Of a stretch of 8,053 bases of DNA, positions 1 through 5,135 are shown in pieces. Position numbers and translations under genes: made by a program. The stretch comes from Sphingobacterium thalpophilum (GTDB lineage: Bacteria; Bacteroidota; Bacteroidia; Flavobacteriales; Flavobacteriaceae). The DNA lies in NCBI GenBank assembly GCA_943325255.2, contig CALPOS020000092.1, positions 1 to 8,053 on the forward strand, written 5' to 3'. Position 1 is the stretch's first letter; the number at the start of each line of letters is the position of its first letter. Below the pieces are notes generated by a model. The model was not told where the DNA came from and did not search any database. It saw only the letters and a list, made by a program, of their open reading frames with translations.

Positions 1-171
1 AACATAGTTTTTATGGGTTTTATTTAGGCATTTCATTTTAGTATAGTAAAACATAGCTATGTGAACCAATAATTGGTCTCGAACGAACTTTTTTTCTATG
101 CTTCTATGCGGTTTTCTTTTAGTTTTTAAATCTAACTAATTGCATATAACATTTTTTTTTAATCTATTTTA
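1..171. other. Gene-free left flank with CTATG/CATAG motifs and small palindromes
   Basis: No reading frame with coding character is visible here. The stretch has five copies of the pentamer CATAG or its complement CTATG: CATAG at 3-7 and 52-56, CTATG at 57-61, 96-100 and 104-108. ACATAGCTATGT at 51-62 is a perfect 12-bp palindrome. ACCAAT-A-ATTGGT at 65-77 is a second inverted repeat only 2 bp further on. An 8-bp direct repeat (TCTATGCT / TCTATGCG) lies at 95-110, and T-rich runs lie at 89-95 and 151-160. It looks like a repeat-type intergenic region, possibly the 3' flank of a gene outside the window. No function can be assigned. Confidence 0.5.
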
Positions 172-233
172 TTTGCGCCTTTGCGTCTTTGCGAGAAAAT
201 TAATTTACTCTCGCAAAGACGCAAAGGCGCAAA
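172..233. repeat. Long perfect inverted repeat made of TTTGCG octamers
   Basis: The arms at 172-196 and 209-233 are exact reverse complements over 25 bp, separated by a 12-bp AT-rich spacer (197-208) that itself contains the palindrome AAATTAATTT. The left arm is three successive octamers sharing TTTGCG (TTTGCGCC, TTTGCGTC, TTTGCGAG). The element begins 2 bp past the stop codon of the channel gene on the minus strand. In that direction the hairpin is followed by A-rich sequence and not a T tract, so it is not a canonical intrinsic terminator. It may still stabilise mRNA 3' ends or block transcription. Similar CGCAAAGACGCAAAG-type repeats are, from memory, dispersed through Flavobacterium and other genomes. 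Confidence 0.9.
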
Positions 234-235
234 GT

Positions 236-958
236 TTATTCTTTGTTTTCGTGGTCAAAATAGCCTTTACTTTTGATTTGCGTTGAGAAAAAATTCAAAA
301 ATAAAACAACGAAGAACAAGAAGAGCAAGGCTTGTGTACTAACGAGAAATCTGCCGTAGGTAGTCACCGGATAGAAATCGCCATAGCCTATAGAGGAAGA
401 AGTAACGATACTAAAGTAGACGGAATCAAACCAATGAAGAAAGGGTTTGTTGAGATGATTTCCGTTGGAGTACAATACGGCGTATGCCAAAACAATTTCC
501 AAATAATTAAAGAACAATAATAACATTGAACGTTTGTACGATCGCGGTCTGGAAAACAAATCCGAAGCAAAAATCAGTGTTGGAATATACAGGACAGTTT
601 CTAGAAGAAGATACACTAATATGCAAGTTAGCACAGGAAATTGATGCCATTCGTATAAAATCAAAACTAAAGGAAAGCTAACTTTTAAAAGTACATACAA
701 GTCAAGAGCCAAATCTTCGTATGCATTTCCTATTTTTGATGCAAAATACTTAATGTAAATTCCAGGAAAAAGCATTTGCGAAAAGGAGAGCAGCAAACGA
801 ATTATTTTTTCAATTCCGTTGTCATCTTGGTGGTCGTTGTTCCAAATCGCTTTGATATTCAGTATTCGTTTCTGAATTGGATTGTATTTGGACTTAGGCA
901 AACGCGATACATTTCCGATCAAAAGTTTAGCTATAATAGATTGTTTTGGTTCGGGCAT
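236..958 (-). CDS. Potassium channel-like membrane protein (two-TM pore domain)
   Basis: The 240-residue protein is predicted to form a K+-selective pore in the inner membrane. The pore signature is clear: a pore helix around residues 174-187 leads into SSSIGYGD (187-194), matching the T/S-x-G-Y-G-D selectivity filter of Ion_trans_2 channels, followed by a hydrophobic inner helix at about 205-226. Upstream are hydrophobic segments near 88-103, 107-132 and 144-164, so four membrane segments are likely with the pore between the last two. There is no S4-like row of arginines and no cytoplasmic RCK/TrkA_N domain; the soluble N-terminus (about 1-50) is unassigned. The ATG start at 958 is preceded by a good promoter-like signal in the 82-bp gap from the hydrolase gene, so it can be transcribed separately. 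The family is confident; gating and physiological role are unknown. Confidence 0.85.
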   Translation of the reverse strand: MPEPKQSIIAKLLIGNVSRLPKSKYNPIQKRILNIKAIWNNDHQDDNGIEKIIRLLLSFSQMLFPGIYIKYFASKIGNAYEDLALDLYVLLKVSFPLVLILYEWHQFPVLTCILVYLLLETVLYIPTLIFASDLFSRPRSYKRSMLLLFFNYLEIVLAYAVLYSNGNHLNKPFLHWFDSVYFSIVTSSSIGYGDFYPVTTYGRFLVSTQALLFLFFVVLFLNFFSTQIKSKGYFDHENKE

Positions 959-1002
959 AAATTATGAAATTTGGTTTGTGATTTTCACCTTTTCCTGCCA
1001 AC

Positions 1003-1033
1003 TAAAAGTACGATAAATTTATTAACCCACAAA
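1003..1033 (-). promoter_or_regulatory. Bacteroidota-type promoter for the channel gene
   Basis: On the minus strand TTTG (1033-1030), a 19-bp spacer, then TACTTTTA (1010-1003) match the Bacteroidota -33 TTTG / -7 TAnnTTTG consensus with only the last base differing. A start site a few bases downstream would leave a leader of roughly 40 nt before the ATG at 958. The signal sits entirely between the hydrolase stop and the channel start. Confidence 0.5.
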
Positions 1034-1040
1034 TGATAAT

Positions 1041-1991
1041 TTATTTGTTATATAGGAAATAATAAGCTTCAACGTTGTCTAGGAAAGCACCGTCAAAGTC
1101 TGCATCAAGTATTTTCTTGAGATAAGAATCGTTATTTCCGTAAATGATTTTTTTCCAGTCCTCATGCCAAAATTCGACATAAAACTCGTCCTCATAGCCC
1201 ACATATTTTTTCTTGATCCAAGATGGGTCGTTGAGTTTCCAACTTCGATTCCAATAATACCTCCAATTTTCTGCTGCCCCGATATTGACATAAGAAATGA
1301 TAAGACGTTTTCCGCCATTGGCTTTTTTCTTTAGTTGTTCGATATCTTTCGAGGTTAACGGTTCATCATTAAAAAACAAATCAATCGTAATCATGTCAAA
1401 ATTGGTCTCTGCGATGGCTTTCAAATAAGCGCGCTTCGTTCGGATATTTGCGGGGTTAATGAGATAGAGATAATTTTTCGCATCGCTCAATTTTAGGATA
1501 TCATTGCTGTTTTCGTTCGGCACTATTTCGGGAATCTCTCGATAATGTTCGTTGGTGCTTATACGTGGATAGAGCAAGAATTTTTCCTTTGCACTCTGCG
1601 CTTTTACGGTTTCGATTGACTCCTCTTGGGTAATGAAATCGGAAACCATGACTTGTTTTTCTTTTTGCAGTTTTCGGAGGACTTGCAGTCGATAGTTGTC
1701 GATTTTAGGTTTCCCGTCATAAAACAAATCTTCAACGGCAATACCATCAATGGCATCTAAATAAGTCGTGCGAAATTTCCCTGATGTATTCAATTTCTCA
1801 AACGCCAATTCAGGTCCGTTTTGCGGTATGATAATGAAATTACTATCAATTGTTCTTGAATACTTTGAAATATCAATCACGAAATCCTGCATTTTGACCG
1901 CCGCTTTTGCAGTCTTACTTTCTTTAGTAGGTCTGAAAGCAACTGCCGCGAAAATCGCAAAGACAACAAGTAGTACTAATTTATTTTGCAT
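1041..1991 (-). CDS. Secreted TM1410/GH114-like glycoside hydrolase, apparently circularly permuted
   Basis: This 316-residue protein has a basic-then-hydrophobic N-terminus (residues 4-19) typical of a signal peptide or anchor, with no lipobox cysteine, so it probably acts outside the cytoplasmic membrane. It carries the hallmarks of the MJ1477/TM1410 (GH114-like) TIM-barrel family: RLIISYVNIGAAENWRYYW (229-247), EFWHEDWKKIIYGNNDSYL (273-291) and DFDGAFLDNVEAYYF (298-312). It also has IIPQNGPEL (54-62) and YLDAIDGIAVEDLFYDG (77-93). In the family as I know it, the last two motifs follow the LDxVDAY motif; here they come first, and the protein stops just after LDNVEAYYF. GEAE of the usual SIGEAEDYRYYW motif is GAAE here (Ala239). 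The enzyme may cleave galactosamine-containing polysaccharide, but the substrate is not shown. The gene starts 32 bp after the methyltransferase stop, suggesting co-transcription. Confidence 0.8.
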   Translation of the reverse strand: MQNKLVLLVVFAIFAAVAFRPTKESKTAKAAVKMQDFVIDISKYSRTIDSNFIIIPQNGPELAFEKLNTSGKFRTTYLDAIDGIAVEDLFYDGKPKIDNYRLQVLRKLQKEKQVMVSDFITQEESIETVKAQSAKEKFLLYPRISTNEHYREIPEIVPNENSNDILKLSDAKNYLYLINPANIRTKRAYLKAIAETNFDMITIDLFFNDEPLTSKDIEQLKKKANGGKRLIISYVNIGAAENWRYYWNRSWKLNDPSWIKKKYVGYEDEFYVEFWHEDWKKIIYGNNDSYLKKILDADFDGAFLDNVEAYYFLYNK

Positions 1992-2023
1992 GAATTAATA
2001 TTAAAGGTTTTAGAAAACGTTGA

Positions 2024-2695
2024 CTATTGCATTATATTCTTTTGAATAATAATTATTTCATTGTGCCTTTCTACGCGGGGTATGGAATAACTTGTATACG
2101 ACGTTGCGTTGAAATTCTTTATATATTCCAGGTTCCGTTGGTTTTGCTTTTCATCCAAAAGCATGGTGTTAAAGAGAATGAATCCCTTGCTATTGAGTAA
2201 ATCTCCTATTCTGTTCATAAAGAACGTTTCATAAACAAAATTCGGCATTTTCGTATCTTCAAAAATATCGATAATGATCAAATCGTAGGTCTTCTTTGTT
2301 TTCAAAACGAACTCAAAGGCGTCATCAATAATGATGGTCAGATTCGGTATTTTGTCTAATTCGAAGTACTTATTGGCGATTTGAATCATTTCCTCATCTA
2401 TTTCTACGCCGATTAATTTATTCTTAAATTTAATTTCGTCTACCAATGTTTTGAACACGCTGCCTCCACCAACACCGAGGACGAGAATCCTATCCATCGC
2501 TCGAATGTTTTCAAAACCAATTTTTTTTAATCCAATTCGCAAAATCCGTTGCAGACTGCCGTAGGAGTAGTTCGTGTTTTTAGAATCAAGTACGAGTTCA
2601 CCGTTGTTCCAATTGACTTCAATCGATTTACTAATCGCAGAATTTTTCTGATAAACGTTGATTGGTATAAGATAACTTAGAAGTCTTCGTAACAT
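2024..2695 (-). CDS. SAM-dependent methyltransferase, spermidine synthase-like fold
   Basis: The product (223 residues from the ATG) has a Rossmann-fold nucleotide-binding core: VLGVGGGSV (72-80, motif I), GVEID (96-100, with the acidic residue expected to hold the ribose), IIDDAFEFV (122-130) and YDLIIIDIF (137-145). The region ELVLDSKNTNYSYGSLQRIL (33-52) resembles the short beta-rich lead-in of spermidine synthases and their methyltransferase relatives. The aspartate-proline stretch that follows the last motif in true spermidine synthases is not evident (IDIFEDTKMP here), so polyamine synthesis should not be assumed. An in-frame TTG at 2713 would add six residues. ATG at 2695 is preferred because an exact TAnnTTTG promoter element overlaps the TTG. 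The gene is divergent from the acyltransferase and lies upstream of the hydrolase on the same strand. Confidence 0.82.
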   Translation of the reverse strand: MLRRLLSYLIPINVYQKNSAISKSIEVNWNNGELVLDSKNTNYSYGSLQRILRIGLKKIGFENIRAMDRILVLGVGGGSVFKTLVDEIKFKNKLIGVEIDEEMIQIANKYFELDKIPNLTIIIDDAFEFVLKTKKTYDLIIIDIFEDTKMPNFVYETFFMNRIGDLLNSKGFILFNTMLLDEKQNQRNLEYIKNFNATSYTSYSIPRVERHNEIIIIQKNIMQ

Positions 2696-2710
2696 TAAAA
2701 TTATTTTCTT

Positions 2711-2718
2711 CAAAAATA
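2711..2718 (-). promoter_or_regulatory. -7 element TATTTTTG for the methyltransferase gene
   Basis: TATTTTTG read on the minus strand exactly matches the Bacteroidota -7 consensus TAnnTTTG. The upstream element is weaker: TCTG about 20 bp further up instead of TTTG. Transcription would start near 2703-2706, giving a very short leader to the ATG at 2695 and excluding the TTG at 2713 as start codon. Confidence 0.4.
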
Positions 2719-2753
2719 AGAGATTAATGTTAATTTTACAGAAATAGTTTAAG

Positions 2754-3326
2754 ATGAAAAAAAGTCTTTATTACTTTATTTTCTGTCGCTTGATGGGTTG
2801 GAAGATTACAGGTGCCATCAATCCCGAAATTAAAAAGTGCATATTGATGGTGATTCCACATACGAGTTGGCACGACTTCTACTTAGGGCTTTTCACTCGC
2901 GGAATAACTGGCTTAGAAATGAATTTTGTTGGAAAAAAGGAGTTGTTTCGTTTTCCATTTGGTTGGTATTTTAGATGGATGGGCGGAGCACCTCTCGATC
3001 GAACAGGTGGCTTGAATAAAGTAGATTCTATCGCAGCCATTTTTGAAGAGAAAGACTTTTTTAGGATGGCGATTTCACCCGAAGGAACAAGAAAAAAAGT
3101 AATAGAATTGAAAACGGGTTTCTATTATATTGCACTAAAGGCCAAAGTTCCTATTATCCCAGTGGCATTCAATTATGGGCAAAAAGAAGTTCACATTGGT
3201 CAACCATTTTTTCCAACCGGAAATATTAATGAAGATTTAAAAATGTTAATGCCGCATTTTGAGAATGTGAAAGGGAAAGTGCCAGAAAAAAGTTTTGAAT
3301 ATAAATCTATTGATGCTTCAAAATAG
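2754..3326 (+). CDS. PlsC-like 1-acyl-glycerol-phosphate acyltransferase family protein
   Basis: The 190-residue protein has all four glycerophosphate acyltransferase blocks: HTSWHD (H36 and D41 of the catalytic HX4D motif), GGAPLDR (77-83, with R83 for phosphate binding), SPEGTR (108-113, motif III, with Ser in place of the usual Phe before PEGTR) and VPIIPV (132-137, motif IV). Such enzymes transfer an acyl chain onto lysophosphatidate or a related lipid at the cytoplasmic face of the inner membrane. It is short, has no convincing N-terminal membrane helix, and differs from a housekeeping PlsC of about 240 residues, so the acceptor lipid is uncertain (ornithine lipid and other lysolipids are possible). 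The M14 peptidase gene begins 19 bp after the stop, so they are probably one transcript. Confidence 0.85.
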   Translation: MKKSLYYFIFCRLMGWKITGAINPEIKKCILMVIPHTSWHDFYLGLFTRGITGLEMNFVGKKELFRFPFGWYFRWMGGAPLDRTGGLNKVDSIAAIFEEKDFFRMAISPEGTRKKVIELKTGFYYIALKAKVPIIPVAFNYGQKEVHIGQPFFPTGNINEDLKMLMPHFENVKGKVPEKSFEYKSIDASK

Positions 3327-3345
3327 ATATTTTTAAATAGGTAAT

Positions 3346-4500
3346 ATGAGTATCATAGAAATTAACGAGCAATTTAAGTTAGAAAGTGTGCAAGGCAGAT
3401 ATGTTACTTTAAAGGACGTTGAACCAATGCTTCAAAAATGGAATACCAACGATCAACTGAAAGTCGAAGGAAATTCCGTGCTGCAAAATCCCATCTACTC
3501 GTATACTATAGGAACTGGAAAAACGAAGATCTTACTTTGGTCGCAAATGCACGGCAACGAGAGCACAACCACCAAAGCGCTTTTGGATTTGCTTTTGTTT
3601 TTGAATAGCGGAACCAAAGAAGCGCAGGTTTTTCTCAGTCATTTTACTTTGTTGTGTTTTCCTATTCTGAATCCAGACGGCGCATTGGCGTATACCAGAG
3701 AAAATGCCAATGGGATTGATTTGAATCGAGACGCGCAAAATCTGTCGCAACCAGAAAGTCAGATTTTGAGAAAAGCGTTTGATGACTTTCAACCAGATTA
3801 CTGCTTCAACCTGCACGATCAACGAACGATTTTTGGAGCAGGAAATACGGGTCAACCAGCGACAGTTTCCTTTCTGGCACCAGCTTACAATCAAGAATGT
3901 GAGTACAATGACACCAGATTACGGGCAGTTGATGTCATCGTCGCCATGAATAATACTTTACAACAACTTATCCCAAATCAAGTAGGTCGATTTGATGATG
4001 CCTTTAATTTAAATTGTGTGGGCGACACGTTTCAGTTTTTGGCTGTGCCGACAATTCTTTTTGAAGCGGGACATTTCGCGAATGATTATCAAAGGGAAGA
4101 AACTAGAAAATTCATTTTTCTATCATTACTTGCCGGTTTACAGCATATTTACGAAAACGTTATAGTTAATAACAAAAACGAAGATTACTTGAGAATTCCT
4201 CAAAATAAAGTCGTTTTTTACGATATTGTTTATAAAAATGTCAAAATAAATTATGATGGTATTATAAAAAGCACGAATTTTGCCATTCAATTTAGAGAAA
4301 GACTAATTGAAAATCAGGTTTTATTTGAAGCTTATTTCGCAGAAATAGGCACTTTGGATTCTTATTTTGGACATTTTGAATTTGATGCAAAAAATGCACT
4401 TTACTCAAACGAAGAAGTTAGCATACCGAAATTAAATGAAAAAGCTGATTTTTGTTTAGATAAAAACATCAAAATTGTTAATGGTTTGCCGTTAAATTAA
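3346..4500 (+). CDS. M14-family zinc carboxypeptidase-like protein
   Basis: The 384-residue protein has the complete set of M14 metallopeptidase landmarks: HGNE (H69 and E72, first two zinc ligands), NPDG (109-112), GIDLNRD (123-129, with N127-R128 at the position that grips a substrate carboxylate), NLHD (155-158, H157 as third zinc ligand) and ILFEAGHF (237-244, with E240 the likely catalytic glutamate). The catalytic domain covers roughly 45-270. The rest (about 275-384) is a distinct C-terminal region without a recognised motif. No signal peptide is visible, so a cytoplasmic role in trimming peptides or deacylating amino acid conjugates is inferred; related succinylglutamate desuccinylase-like enzymes are an alternative. 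It follows the acyltransferase gene by 19 bp. The substrate cannot be read from sequence. Confidence 0.85.
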   Translation: MSIIEINEQFKLESVQGRYVTLKDVEPMLQKWNTNDQLKVEGNSVLQNPIYSYTIGTGKTKILLWSQMHGNESTTTKALLDLLLFLNSGTKEAQVFLSHFTLLCFPILNPDGALAYTRENANGIDLNRDAQNLSQPESQILRKAFDDFQPDYCFNLHDQRTIFGAGNTGQPATVSFLAPAYNQECEYNDTRLRAVDVIVAMNNTLQQLIPNQVGRFDDAFNLNCVGDTFQFLAVPTILFEAGHFANDYQREETRKFIFLSLLAGLQHIYENVIVNNKNEDYLRIPQNKVVFYDIVYKNVKINYDGIIKSTNFAIQFRERLIENQVLFEAYFAEIGTLDSYFGHFEFDAKNALYSNEEVSIPKLNEKADFCLDKNIKIVNGLPLN

Positions 4501-4507
4501 TTTTTTT
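4478..4507 (+). terminator. Possible intrinsic terminator at the end of the peptidase gene
   Basis: TTAATGG (4478-4484) and CCGTTAA (4489-4495) form a seven-pair stem with one G-U pair and a TTTG loop, followed after five bases by seven T (4501-4507). The hairpin lies inside the last codons of the peptidase gene. The stem is short, so read-through into the Lrp gene is possible. Confidence 0.4.
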
Positions 4508-4514
4508 AGGTTTT
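4485..4514 (+). promoter_or_regulatory. Candidate promoter for the Lrp/AsnC gene
   Basis: TTTG at 4485-4488, an 18-bp spacer and TAGGTTTT at 4507-4514 fit the Bacteroidota -33/-7 pattern except for the final base. The leader would be about 60 nt. It overlaps the candidate terminator hairpin, and T-rich sequence makes chance matches likely, so this is tentative. Confidence 0.27.
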
Positions 4515-4528
4515 TGTAGTAAATAGTT

Positions 4529-4548
4529 CAATTTGTTTTTCTAAATTG
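4529..4548. promoter_or_regulatory. Inverted repeat upstream of the Lrp/AsnC gene, possible operator
   Basis: CAATTT (4529-4534) and AAATTG (4543-4548) are reverse complements separated by 8 bp, giving a 20-bp dyad 34 bp before the start codon. Lrp/AsnC proteins commonly bind AT-rich imperfect palindromes near their own promoters, so autoregulation is plausible. The low complexity of the region makes coincidence possible. Confidence 0.22.
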
Positions 4549-4582
4549 TAGCGATAAACAAAAAACAAACAATTTTATAGTT

Positions 4583-5062
4583 ATGAGTAAGTTTCGATTA
4601 GATGAAGTGGATCACCAGATTTTAGATATGTTGATTGACAATACTAGAATTCCGTTCACTGATATTGCAAAAAAATTATTGATCTCGGCCGGAACCGTTC
4701 ACGTAAGAGTGAAGAAAATGGAAGATGCAGGAATTATTATGGGTTCTTCTTTAGTCTTAGATTATGACAAATTGGGGTATTCTTTTATTGCCTATATCGG
4801 TGTATTCTTAAATAACACTTCTCAAACAAAATTTGTTTTGGAGAGAATCAACGAAATACCATTCATTACTGTAGCTTCCGTAACGACAGGTAAATTCAAT
4901 ATCTTTTGTAAAATAAGAGCAAAAGATACCAAACATGCCAAAGAAGTTATTTTCATGATTGATGATATCGAAGGCGTTTACAGAACGGAAACCATGATTT
5001 CTCTTGAGGAAAGTATCAACGATAAAAAACGTTTGATGCATACCATTTTTAAGAATATGTAA
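4583..5062 (+). CDS. Lrp/AsnC family transcriptional regulator
   Basis: The 159-residue protein has the two-domain plan and length usual for feast/famine regulators. The N-terminal winged helix-turn-helix spans about residues 5-55: LDEVDHQILDMLIDNTRIPF, then IAKKLLISAGTVHVRVKKME, where the recognition helix is expected, ending in the typical 'AGII' turn. A RAM ligand-binding/oligomerisation domain follows (about 66-145), with VASVTTGKFNIFCKIRAKD around the usual effector-pocket glycine-containing loop. Such proteins form dimers to octamers that wrap DNA and usually respond to amino acids. The gene has its own 82-bp upstream region and is followed by a strong terminator, so it is probably monocistronic. 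Its neighbour ppc makes the oxaloacetate needed for aspartate-family amino acids; control of ppc is possible but unproven. Confidence 0.93.
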   Translation: MSKFRLDEVDHQILDMLIDNTRIPFTDIAKKLLISAGTVHVRVKKMEDAGIIMGSSLVLDYDKLGYSFIAYIGVFLNNTSQTKFVLERINEIPFITVASVTTGKFNIFCKIRAKDTKHAKEVIFMIDDIEGVYRTETMISLEESINDKKRLMHTIFKNM

Positions 5063-5086
5063 GCAACTTGAACACATTTTATAATG

Positions 5087-5121
5087 AAACCTCAAGTTGA
5101 TGCTTGGGGTTTTTTATTTTT
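5087..5121 (+). terminator. Intrinsic terminator between the Lrp gene and ppc
   Basis: AAACCTCAAG (5087-5096) pairs with CTTGGGGTTT (5103-5112) as a ten-pair stem with one G-U and a six-base loop, followed by a T-rich tail (TTTATTTTT... to 5121). It lies 24 bp after the Lrp stop codon and ends 14 bp before the ppc start. An upstream 8-mer (5064-5071) can pair with 5092-5099 and would disrupt the stem. Confidence 0.75.
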
Positions 5122-5135
5122 AAAATCAAATTAGC

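Noticed and set aside
172..233. Intrinsic terminator of the channel gene
   Set aside because: The hairpin is strong, but on the minus strand it is followed by A-rich sequence and no T tract; kept as a repeat only.
332..520. Small plus-strand frame opposite the channel gene
   Set aside because: It is antisense to the conserved pore region, with no start signals or coding character of its own.
2696..2713. TTG start for the methyltransferase at 2713
   Set aside because: TTG starts are uncommon in this lineage, an exact -7 promoter element covers it, and the ATG at 2695 gives a natural N-terminus.
2731..2738. Promoter TAATTTTA for the acyltransferase operon
   Set aside because: It matches the -7 consensus except for the last base, but no TTTG or TTG lies 17-20 bp upstream.
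3532..3894. A 120-residue minus-strand frame inside the peptidase gene
   Set aside because: It is a shadow of the well-supported M14 gene; its translation is rich in Trp, Gln and Arg with no domain.
4532..4569. TTTGTTTTT / AAAAACAAA complementarity upstream of the Lrp gene
   Set aside because: Nine A/T-rich pairs with a long loop in low-complexity sequence are expected by chance.
5097..5122. Promoter for ppc (TTG at 5097, TATTTTTA at 5115)
   Set aside because: The spacer is only 15 bp, the -7 lacks the final G, and it lies inside the terminator hairpin and tail.
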